From: Streptomyces sp. NBC_00286
GTDB lineage: Bacteria > Actinomycetota > Actinomycetes > Streptomycetales > Streptomycetaceae
DNA: 64,000 nt
Direction of reading: 5' to 3'
Assembly: GCF_036173125.1 (NCBI RefSeq)
Contig: NZ_CP108054.1
Location: 4,898,001 to 4,962,000 of the forward strand
Both the position numbers and the translations under genes were made by a program. The notes under the pieces are model-generated. The model was not told where the DNA came from. It did no database searches and saw nothing but the letters and a program-made list of their open reading frames with translations. This document shows, in pieces, positions 41,694-49,022 of the stretch. Position 1 is the first letter of the stretch. Every line of letters begins with the position of its first letter.

Positions 41694-42620
41694 TCAGTCA
41701 CGGGGCGACGGCGACGCCCGTCCCGGCGCGGCGGCGACCGTCCCGCCGACCACAGCGAGCGTCAGCAGAAAGGCCGCCGAAGTCGCGGTGCCACCCAGGG
41801 ACGGGTCGGTGAAACCGATCTGCGCGTACAGGGACAGCGCGGCGCCCACCCCGACCACCGCCGCCACCCAGCCGAGGAAGGCGACCCGGCCGAACGTGGC
41901 CACGAGCACCGACGCGCCGGCCACCAACAGCACAAGGCCGCCGACGAGGTTGTACGCGCCGAGGCTGACCGACGGATCGGCGGACCCGAGGATGTAGCCG
42001 CGCGGGTCGAGCGGATCGTCGCCCGCCGTGCCCAGCACGGTGACGGCGCCCGCGATCACCGCGACCGCGCCCCACACCAGGCCGAGACCCCGGGCGGAAC
42101 CCACGCGCGAACGCACCGCGTCGACGGCGAACACCCGCCCCGCCGAGGAGAACAGGATCACCACATGACCGCCGATCATCAGCCAGTACGCCCATGGCCA
42201 TTCGTGCGGCCCATAGGCGACCGAAAGCCCGATGGCCAGCGACTGGGCGATGCCGAGCAGCGCGGCAGGCCGCACCCACGCACCCGTCAGCAGCAGCACC
42301 GCGAGCGCGGTCTCGGCGATGAGCACCCCCCACCCGAAGACCTCGATATTGGGCAGTACGACGTGCTCCACGATCCAGCTGTACGGCGGGAACACCGGGT
42401 CGTTCACGGCGAACTCGGTGAACTTGTAGAGCCCGGTTTTCGTGTTCTCCCCGAAGTCGGGCGGCCGCTTCCACGCCACGTTGTAGAGCCACATCAGGCC
42501 GAGCAGGATGCGCAGGAAGGCGGCGGCGACGGCCTGTTGACGAGGGACGGGGTCGGTCGCGGGGGCGAGGAGCCAGCGCAGGGGCGCGAGCCCGGGCGTA
42601 CGCGTTCTCGTATCAGGCAC
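41694..42620 (-). CDS. DoxD/DoxX-family membrane protein
   Basis: A 308-residue membrane protein. A first domain (about 30-180) resembles DoxD, the small subunit of thiosulfate:quinone oxidoreductase: AAFLRILLGLMWLYNVAWKR, PDFGENTKTGLYKFTEFAVN, PFLLTGAWVRPAAL-like spans and GPHEWPWAYWLMIGGHVVIL. A second set of about four spans follows. GTG 42620 overlaps the end of the radical SAM gene by eight bases. DoxX/DoxD proteins are linked to sulfur and thiol redox at the membrane, fitting the operon. Its electron acceptor and substrate are unknown. Confidence 0.82.
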   Translation of the reverse strand: MPDTRTRTPGLAPLRWLLAPATDPVPRQQAVAAAFLRILLGLMWLYNVAWKRPPDFGENTKTGLYKFTEFAVNDPVFPPYSWIVEHVVLPNIEVFGWGVLIAETALAVLLLTGAWVRPAALLGIAQSLAIGLSVAYGPHEWPWAYWLMIGGHVVILFSSAGRVFAVDAVRSRVGSARGLGLVWGAVAVIAGAVTVLGTAGDDPLDPRGYILGSADPSVSLGAYNLVGGLVLLVAGASVLVATFGRVAFLGWVAAVVGVGAALSLYAQIGFTDPSLGGTATSAAFLLTLAVVGGTVAAAPGRASPSPRD

Positions 42621-43737
42621 AGCGGAACACCTCTCGTCCCGACCGGTCGGCGGCGTCCTGGACGGCGAGCGTGTCCCGTACGACTCCGAAGACCTCGGCC
42701 AGCGGCAACGGGGCGTCGGCGATCCGCAGATGCGGGTTGGTGACCGCCACCGGATGCCACCAGGCGCCGTCCACGGTGAGCGTGGGCTCGGGCTCCAGGT
42801 TCTCGAGCGCCACATGTACGCCCGTGTCGGCGAAGCCCTCCTGGGCCACCGGCCGGATGATCCGGTCCGGCGGGGCGATCCGGGCGTCGTCGAGGCGCCG
42901 GTGCAGCGCTTCGGCACCCTTCGGGTCCTCGTCGTACAGCGTGGCGGCCACTCGTACGCGGAACCCGAGCGAACGGGCCAGCTCGATCCCGTCGAATGCG
43001 CGCGCCCACGAGCCCGCGCCCCGCTGCCGGTCGTGCAGTTCGGGGGTGGCGGAGTCGAGGCTGATCTGGAGGACGACGTCGCGGTCCAGGCTTTCGAGGG
43101 TCTTGCGGCGGGTGCCCTTCGCGAAGATCATTCCGTTGGTCAGGACGGTACGTTCCAGGCCCTCCGCCGCCTCGATGAGCGAGTCCAGCTCCGGGTGCAT
43201 GAAGGGCTCGCCGCCGGTGAGGAACACCTCGCGACCGCCCTGGGCCCTGAACTCCTCGAACACCTCGGTGGCGAGAGCCGGTTGGAAGCGCCGGGCGGCG
43301 GCCTTCGGGGAGGACTCGGCGCAGCAGTAGCCGCAGGCGAGGTTGCAGTCGAAGTTGGTGTAGATCCACAGGCGTCGGCCGACCGGTGTCCGCTCGCCCT
43401 GGCTGAAAACGGTGCCCGGCTGCTCCGTACGCCCGCTCCCGCCTCCCCCGCCGGCCTTGCTCACGGCGAACCACCAAGGCCCCTGCTCCGACTCGGCCAC
43501 CCGGGTGACGACGTCATGCCCGACCAGCTCGGCCCAGACCGGCAGATCGACGTCGACGCTCGCCTCGGCGCTGCGCACGCCGAGCCGCTGACCAGGCTCG
43601 AGGCGCCGCATCGCGCGGGTGATCAGCAGCAGCAGACCGCTGCCGCAGTCCATGTCGCCGCCGTCGACCAGGGCGTCGACTGCGCCGAGGGGAGTCGGCG
43701 AAGTGGACGCCCGGTCCGGGCCTGTCAGTTCGACCAT
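42613..43737 (-). CDS. Radical SAM enzyme with N-terminal TusA-like domain
   Basis: A 374-residue fusion. Residues 1-90 look like a TusA/SirA sulfur-carrier fold (LVDGGDMDCGSGLLLLITRA, RLGVRSAEASVDVDLPVWAE, LVGHDVV) with a single Cys31 in a CGSG context instead of the usual CPxP. After a Gly-rich hinge the radical SAM core begins: WIYTNFDCNLACGYCCAESS gives the CxxxCxxC cluster motif (Cys131, 135, 138), followed by FLTGGEPFMHPE and ISLDSATPELHD. No C-terminal SPASM cluster is seen. I chose ATG 43737; ATG 43755 is possible. First gene of the five-gene operon; a role in sulfur or selenium chemistry is inferred. Confidence 0.85.
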   Translation of the reverse strand: MVELTGPDRASTSPTPLGAVDALVDGGDMDCGSGLLLLITRAMRRLEPGQRLGVRSAEASVDVDLPVWAELVGHDVVTRVAESEQGPWWFAVSKAGGGGGSGRTEQPGTVFSQGERTPVGRRLWIYTNFDCNLACGYCCAESSPKAAARRFQPALATEVFEEFRAQGGREVFLTGGEPFMHPELDSLIEAAEGLERTVLTNGMIFAKGTRRKTLESLDRDVVLQISLDSATPELHDRQRGAGSWARAFDGIELARSLGFRVRVAATLYDEDPKGAEALHRRLDDARIAPPDRIIRPVAQEGFADTGVHVALENLEPEPTLTVDGAWWHPVAVTNPHLRIADAPLPLAEVFGVVRDTLAVQDAADRSGREVFRCA

Positions 43738-43850
43738 GGTTCCGACCGTAGCCATGGCCGGGCACGACGGGCAGTGGCTAGATCCTTACCGAACCATGAC
43801 GGCGCCCGTCCGGGCTGCCGGGGCAGCCCCACCCGGTCTACGGTCGAACC
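43738..43850. promoter_or_regulatory. Divergent promoter region framed by an inverted repeat
   Basis: CGACCGTAG (43743-43751) and its complement CTACGGTCG (43838-43846) lie immediately upstream of the two divergent starts, so both genes begin with nearly the same sequence, ACGGTCG(G)AACCATG. The symmetry suggests either a common regulator or a duplicated translation start, and supports 43737 as the start of the radical SAM gene. Confidence 0.6.
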
Positions 43851-44531
43851 ATGACCGACCACGGCACCAGCCACGGCACCAGCCACGGCACCGGCCACGG
43901 CATCCAGCGCCCCGAGGACCCGGCGGCCCGGACGGACTTCTGGGAAGGCGTCCACCACAGCAAGGACGTCGACGGAGTCTCCTGGTGGCAGTCGGTCCCG
44001 GGACTCTCCCTTGGCCTGGTCGACAAGGCCGGAGTCGGCCTCGACGAGCCGATCATCGACGTGGGCGCCGGCTGGTCGACCCTGGTGGACCACCTGCTCG
44101 AACACGGCTACCGCGACCTGTCGGCAGTGGACCTGTCCACCACCGCCCTCCAAACGGTCCGCGACCGCCTCGGCCCGGCGGGCGCGGACGTCACCCTCAC
44201 CGTGGCCGATGTCCTCGACCTGCGCATGGGCCGCGAGTACGCCCTGTGGCACGACCGCGCCGTCTACCACTTCCTCACCGAGCCCGACGAACGCGCCGAC
44301 TACCTGACCTCCCTGAACCGGTCGTTGCGCCCCGGCGGCTCGCTCGTAGTGGCGACGTTCGGCCCCGACGGCCCCACCACCTGCAGCGGCCTCCCGATCG
44401 TCCGCTACACGCACACCGAGCTGGCCGCCGAGTTCCCCGGCTACGAACTCGTCGACACGGCGGGCGAAGAACACGTCACCCCCTGGGGTACGTCCCAGCA
44501 GTTCACGGCGATCCTGATGCGCCGCCGCTGA
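43851..44531 (+). CDS. Class I SAM-dependent methyltransferase with His-rich N-terminus
   Basis: A 226-residue methyltransferase. The N-terminus has a His-rich repeat (DHGTSHGTSHGTGHGIQ). Then FWEGVHHSKDVDGVSWWQSV and PGLSLGLVDK lead into the SAM motif IIDVGAGWSTLVDHLLEHGY; further motifs are LSAVDLSTTALQTVRDRL and DVLDLRMGREYALWHDRAVY. The class is related to TehB/thiopurine-like small-molecule methyltransferases. It diverges from the radical SAM/putative selenate operon, so methylation of a sulfur or selenium species is a testable idea. A large hairpin terminates it. Confidence 0.82.
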   Translation: MTDHGTSHGTSHGTGHGIQRPEDPAARTDFWEGVHHSKDVDGVSWWQSVPGLSLGLVDKAGVGLDEPIIDVGAGWSTLVDHLLEHGYRDLSAVDLSTTALQTVRDRLGPAGADVTLTVADVLDLRMGREYALWHDRAVYHFLTEPDERADYLTSLNRSLRPGGSLVVATFGPDGPTTCSGLPIVRYTHTELAAEFPGYELVDTAGEEHVTPWGTSQQFTAILMRRR

Positions 44532-44547
44532 GTCGCGAGCCGGGGGG

Positions 44548-44621
44548 GTGGGCAGGCTGTTGCGCGAAAATGTGACACTTGAGGGGCCAAGTGTCACATT
44601 TCCCTGCAACAGCCTCCCCAC
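44548..44621. terminator. Nested double-stem terminator
   Basis: Outer arms 44548-44563 and 44606-44621 (16 bp, one mismatch) enclose inner arms 44568-44581 and 44588-44601 (14 bp, perfect; AAATGTGACACTTG). It separates the convergent methyltransferase and oxidase genes. Confidence 0.9.
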
Positions 44622-44634
44622 CCACACGGAACAG

Positions 44635-46683
44635 TCAGGCCAGGTGCACCTCAAGCGCCGCCCGTACGCCCGACTCCAACGCCCCCTCGATCCATGACGG
44701 CTTGACCGACGTGTGATCGCCGGCGAAGTGCAACGGCCCCTCGGGGGCGCGGATGGCGGCGAGGAGTTCGGTGTGCTGGCCGGGCAGGAGAACGGACGCC
44801 TCGCCGTACGCGTACGGGTCGCGGAGCCAGCTCTGGGTGCGCCCGGCTCCCGTATAGAAGACCTCGACGCGCTGCCCGTACACCTGCTGAAGTCCGCGCA
44901 GCGCATGCGGATAGCGGGCGTCGTCGTCGAGGGAGTCCCAACGGGAGGCATCGTCGGCCCAGCTGTAGGAGGCGAGGACGACGCCGCCCTTGCTGCCGGG
45001 GATCGGGTGGGAGGGGTTGATCATGAAGCGGCTGGAGTTGTCGGAGACGGAACCGCCGCCGATGATGTGCGCCGCCTCGGGCTGGTCGCGGCCGGCCCAG
45101 CGGTTGGCGGCGTAGTAAGCGCGCTGGGCGTCGCTGATGTGCCCGTCGGGGACGGAGGGGTACGCACCCAGCAGACTCCCGTCTGCGGGCGCCTTCCCGC
45201 GCCGGTACTCCTCGTACAACCCGGGACGTACGGCCTCGAGCTCCCGCTTCCAGTCACCTTCCTCGAACTCCCACCAGCGACGGGCGAATTCGAGCAACAC
45301 CTTGGTCGCGCTGTCGTAGTGCAGCTCGGCGATGGCACGGCGTTTGCCGTACGACATCAGCGGGCGGACCTGCACCTGCCGCAGCCCGGAGAACGGCACG
45401 GTGACGATCGCGAGGTCACCGGTGAACTCCTCCCGTACGACCTTGCCGTCGCGCCCCTCGGACACGGTGTCGATCCATACGCGCGGGCCACCGGCGCGGA
45501 CGTGTGACAGGTCATCTTGCCGGTCCGGATCCCAGTACTCGATGTGCGTCGCGCGCCGGTCGAGGCGCAGCAGGTCGCGTACCTCGCGCAGCAGTGCGTC
45601 CGGGAGCGTCGCCGTGCCGCCGGCCAGCTCCCAGAACTCGGTGTCCGGGCTGATCAGCGACTGGCTGATGAAGCTGTGCACAAAGGACAGCGGCAGCCGT
45701 GAGGTCAGGTTCTCCAGGGTGCCGACGAGATCGATGGTGCGCTCGTCGAGGCCTGCCCCCTCGGTCAGGAACCGGTACATCGACCAGTCCCCGTACCGCT
45801 GGATCACCCGCGCCCAGCCGCGCACCCGCTCAGGCATGGGCTTGTCGACGCGCTTGCCGTCAGGACCGGCCGTACTGAACTCGTCCCGTACGGGGTCGAG
45901 GGCGTCGCGCAGGATCTTGGCGGACGGCGTGTCCCAGTACTTCCGCGGCACCCCGAAGGACCGGTTGACCTTCCGCGGCGCCTTGGCATACTCGGCGCGG
46001 CGTACGCGAATGCCGTTGACGTGCAGCCAGGCGTTGTTGACGGCCTTGCCCTCACCGTCGACGTCCACGAGATGGAACCGCCGCTTCTCGAGCCCGAGTT
46101 GGTCGATCAGCCTCATCACCAGCGGATGGCTGCCGGGGATCCGCATGGCCCCGGCTTCGGCGTACTGCCGCGCATCGGCAAAAGGCTGCGCCGCCTGCTC
46201 GTGCCCGCCGGTGCGGAAGGTCTTGATACGTCCCCCGACACGGTTGCCGTTGGCCTCCAGCAGCGTGACGTCGTGCCCGGCCCGCTTGAGCAGCCAGGCC
46301 GCCACAAGCCCGGCCGGGCCCGCACCGACGACCAGGACCTTCTTGGGGTCCTTGGTCTTCGGCCGAGGCAGACCGGAGTCGAGAATCTTCTCGTACGTCG
46401 GCACGAGCGCCCGGTTGTCGTCGTCGACGACCAGCAGCGCACGGGCGACGGCGAGACAGGTGGCCCAGTCGGCGGTGGATCTGGGCGGACAGGGCGCAGG
46501 CGCCTGTTGAGGCCCGGCGGGCGCATGTTGAGGCTGAGCGGGCGCCGCGACGGCCTCGCCCGCCGCGGCCGGACCGAGCGCCGCCGCGGTCGCGGCGGTA
46601 CCGGCCACGGCGGTGACGGTGGCCGTGAACTCCCGCCGGGAGAACGGACGATGAGGGCTGGCTGCGGTGCGGATTTCATCCAT
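44635..46683 (-). CDS. Secreted flavin amino-acid oxidase (L-glutamate-oxidase-like)
   Basis: A 682-residue flavoprotein. A Tat-type signal ([20 protein letters not shown]) is followed by a Pro/Gln/Ala-rich stretch. FAD binding: [20 protein letters not shown] (117-136), [16 protein letters not shown] (141-156) and near the C-terminus [20 protein letters not shown]. The body strongly recalls Streptomyces L-glutamate oxidase: [78 protein letters not shown]. It would oxidise L-amino acids outside the cell, giving keto acid, ammonia and H2O2. Substrate choice among amino acids cannot be read here. Start at ATG 46683 gives the Tat motif near residue 15. Confidence 0.88.
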   Translation of the reverse strand: MDEIRTAASPHRPFSRREFTATVTAVAGTAATAAALGPAAAGEAVAAPAQPQHAPAGPQQAPAPCPPRSTADWATCLAVARALLVVDDDNRALVPTYEKILDSGLPRPKTKDPKKVLVVGAGPAGLVAAWLLKRAGHDVTLLEANGNRVGGRIKTFRTGGHEQAAQPFADARQYAEAGAMRIPGSHPLVMRLIDQLGLEKRRFHLVDVDGEGKAVNNAWLHVNGIRVRRAEYAKAPRKVNRSFGVPRKYWDTPSAKILRDALDPVRDEFSTAGPDGKRVDKPMPERVRGWARVIQRYGDWSMYRFLTEGAGLDERTIDLVGTLENLTSRLPLSFVHSFISQSLISPDTEFWELAGGTATLPDALLREVRDLLRLDRRATHIEYWDPDRQDDLSHVRAGGPRVWIDTVSEGRDGKVVREEFTGDLAIVTVPFSGLRQVQVRPLMSYGKRRAIAELHYDSATKVLLEFARRWWEFEEGDWKRELEAVRPGLYEEYRRGKAPADGSLLGAYPSVPDGHISDAQRAYYAANRWAGRDQPEAAHIIGGGSVSDNSSRFMINPSHPIPGSKGGVVLASYSWADDASRWDSLDDDARYPHALRGLQQVYGQRVEVFYTGAGRTQSWLRDPYAYGEASVLLPGQHTELLAAIRAPEGPLHFAGDHTSVKPSWIEGALESGVRAALEVHLA

Positions 46684-46913
46684 GGGTCCTGGATAAGCGC
46701 GCAACCGTACGCCCAACAGCACGATCCCGGTTGATCACCTGAACGTGCGAGCGCACGGGGCACGCCCACTGCCACGCCCACCGCCCGAGCGCACGTGACG
46801 CTTCATCACGACCCTGAACACCATCACCGATCAGGCACCCGAGGTTTGCATCGTGGTTCCGCCACGGCGACGGCCACTGTGGTGGCGGGCACAAAACTTG
46901 TGGATCCCGCGGG

Positions 46914-47270
46914 TCACGAGGGGCCGTGGTAGAGCAGGCCCAGGGTGAGGGCGGCCACCGCTGTGGCCAGGAACGCGATCCCGCCTACGATGTTGCGGGA
47001 GCCCACCCGCAGGTGAGCGACGATTGCGCCGATGAAGTACAGCACGAGGCCGGAGGCGGCGAGAGTTCCCAGTAGCGGCACGGCGAGCCCGGCCAGCAGC
47101 CCCACGGTGCCCACTGCCAGCAACGTGCCCAGCACCGGTACATACTTCCGAGGTATGCCCTTCATGTCCGCCTGGGTCTTGGGGTATTCATGGCCGATCA
47201 GGTACGTGACGGCGGCGGCACCGTTGAAGACCGCGCCGAGGATGGTGACCGTGACGAAGGCGACGAACAC
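46914..47270 (-). CDS. Small DoxX-like membrane protein
   Basis: A 118-residue protein with four spans (FVAFVTVTILGAVFNGAAAV, GTLLAVGTVGLLAGLAVPLL, ASGLVLYFIGAIVAHLRVGS, GGIAFLATAVAALTLGLLY), the fold and length of DoxX-like (DoxX_2) proteins. PRKYVPVLGTLLAVGTVGLL is a family-like segment. It stands alone; the 230 bases to the upstream oxidase contain nothing recognisable. Function unknown. Confidence 0.75.
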   Translation of the reverse strand: MFVAFVTVTILGAVFNGAAAVTYLIGHEYPKTQADMKGIPRKYVPVLGTLLAVGTVGLLAGLAVPLLGTLAASGLVLYFIGAIVAHLRVGSRNIVGGIAFLATAVAALTLGLLYHGPS

Positions 47271-47506
47271 GGTCTCTCCGCTCTGTGGGGGCGATGTTGC
47301 TGGGCGCCCCGTTGTGGAATGCCGTTCTCTGGATGACGAGCCGGCGAATCGATTTGTGACATCAGTAGATCTGGGTCAAAGACCTCACCGGGCCCCGTCC
47401 TTGATCACGACACGTTCCCCGTCTGAGCTCCGCAGGCCCCCCCGACCGAGCGGCCCCTGTCGTGCCTGGACGGGGTGCGAACCCTCCCCAGCCAGGGGCC
47501 CACTCA

Positions 47507-47546
47507 CGGGAATGTGACAGTGAAGGGTCGCACTGTCACATTCCCG
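47507..47546 (-). terminator. Terminator with 16-bp perfect stem
   Basis: CGGGAATGTGACAGTG (47507-47522) pairs perfectly with 47531-47546 around an eight-base loop. It lies downstream of the GNAT gene ending at 47614 and shares AATGTGACA with the hairpin at 44568-44601. Confidence 0.88.
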
Positions 47547-47613
47547 CGACCGCATACCCGGGTGCCCGGCCCCGACAGGTTCCCCAACCGCACCCGCGGT
47601 CGACCGCCACAGC

Positions 47614-48009
47614 TCAGAGCGCGATGAGACCCGCGGTCGTCGGCTTGAACCCGCAGGCGTCGAAGTAGAACGACCGCAGGTCGTCCTCGAAGTCGACGTG
47701 CAGCCATTCGCATTTGGCCGTACGGGCTTGTCGGGCGGCCTCGGCGACGAGCCCCGCTCCGATCCCGGAGTGGCGGTGGCCGAGTGCGACCACGGTGTCC
47801 AGGATGAACGCGTGGACGCCGCCGTCCCACGCGACGTTCACGAAGCCGACGAGGTCACCGTCATAGCGAGCGCAGACCCAACCAAGGCTGTGCCGCCGCA
47901 CCCTGGCCAGCCAATCGACATCCAAGGTCTGATAGCCAAACCCCGCCGCATGTAACGCATTGAGAGCCGTGTTGTCGAAGTCGCCCCGCCACTCGTACGT
48001 GATCGTCAT
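47614..48009 (-). CDS. GNAT family N-acetyltransferase
   Basis: A 131-residue GNAT enzyme. The acetyl-CoA motif VVALGHRHSGIGAGLVAEAA is near residues 73-92, and the ending SFYFDACGFKPTTAGLIAL is typical. ATG 48009 overlaps the upstream methyltransferase stop (ATGA), so translation is coupled. Substrate unknown. Confidence 0.85.
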   Translation of the reverse strand: MTITYEWRGDFDNTALNALHAAGFGYQTLDVDWLARVRRHSLGWVCARYDGDLVGFVNVAWDGGVHAFILDTVVALGHRHSGIGAGLVAEAARQARTAKCEWLHVDFEDDLRSFYFDACGFKPTTAGLIAL

Positions 48010-48830
48010 GTCGGCTTGCGGGCCATCGCGACGTAGCACGACACCTCGGCGTCCGAGATGTCGGCGGTTACTCTGCTGGACTCGGCCTGGCCGTCGGTGT
48101 TCCAGTGGTGGGGTAGGGCCACACCGGGCGGGATGGGGTCCAGGCCGTCCAGGAAGCGTTCGACCTCTGGCTTCGTGCGGGCTTGCGCTGGGATGCCGGC
48201 GGAGGCGTACACCTGGATCGCTCGGGCTATGCCCTCGGGGTCGAAGTCTGCTGTGACGTGGGACAGGACCAGGTGGGAGCCGGGGGCCAGGGCTGTCGTC
48301 AGGTGGGTGACCAGGGCGTACGGGTCTCGGGCGTCGGGGAAGAAGTGCAGGACGGCGTTCAGGCTGAGGGCTATCGGGCGGGTCAGGTCGAGGGTGGCGG
48401 TCAGGGCCGGGGAGGCTAGGAGTGTGGTGGGGTCGGCGGCGTCTGCCTCCACGTATGCCGTACGGCCCTGGGGCGTGCCGTTCAGGAGGCGGGCGGACTG
48501 GGCGCGGACCACCGGGTCGCGGTCGACGTAGACCACACGGGAGTCGGGTGCGACCTGCTGGGCGATTTCGTGGAGGTTCGGGCTGGTGGGGATGCCTGTG
48601 CCGATGTCCAGGAACTGGCGTATGCCTTGTTCGGCCAGGTAGCGGGTGGCTCGGTGCATCCATACCCGGTTGGTGCGGGCGATGACGATGATGCTCGGGA
48701 AGGCGGCGATGGCCCGGCCGGCTGCGGCGCGATCGGCGGCGTAGTTGTCGCGGCCCCCGAGGTAGTAGTCGTACATGCGGGCGCTGTGCGGCTGATCAGT
48801 GCGCAGATCCGTGAGATCGGTGGCGCTCAT
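48006..48830 (-). CDS. DUF574 (Methyltransf_19) SAM-dependent methyltransferase
   Basis: A 274-residue protein of the large actinomycete DUF574 family. It begins with the signature SARMYDYYLGGRDNYAADRA, has VIARTNRVWMHRATRYLAEQ and the SAM motif FLDIGTGIPTSPNLHEIAQQ, then VVYVDRDPVVRAQSARLL and a C-terminal SRVTADISDAEVSCYVAM. The family binds SAM; targets are unknown and many paralogues usually exist per genome. It is followed by a coupled GNAT gene. Confidence 0.9.
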   Translation of the reverse strand: MSATDLTDLRTDQPHSARMYDYYLGGRDNYAADRAAAGRAIAAFPSIIVIARTNRVWMHRATRYLAEQGIRQFLDIGTGIPTSPNLHEIAQQVAPDSRVVYVDRDPVVRAQSARLLNGTPQGRTAYVEADAADPTTLLASPALTATLDLTRPIALSLNAVLHFFPDARDPYALVTHLTTALAPGSHLVLSHVTADFDPEGIARAIQVYASAGIPAQARTKPEVERFLDGLDPIPPGVALPHHWNTDGQAESSRVTADISDAEVSCYVAMARKPT

Positions 48831-48951
48831 GTCGGACTCCTCCCCGTCGGTCCAGCCGCCCGTGGCGGGTCAGTACCGCGGGCGGCGCGGGCCTACCGAG
48901 GCTAACCCGAACAACTTCCGTTGCGCAGCGCCGAGTTGAGACGACAAGCGC

Positions 48952-48987
48952 GGCGGACGGCGAGGGCACGGGCCCTCACCGTCCGCC
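48952..48987 (-). terminator. Terminator hairpin of the FtsX/ATPase operon
   Basis: GGCGGACGGCGAGGGC (48952-48967) pairs with 48972-48987 with one mismatch and a four-base loop, 36 bases downstream of the permease stop at 49023. Confidence 0.85.
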
Positions 48988-49022
48988 AGTCATCGATCCG
49001 CGTCAGCCTGCGTCAATCCACC

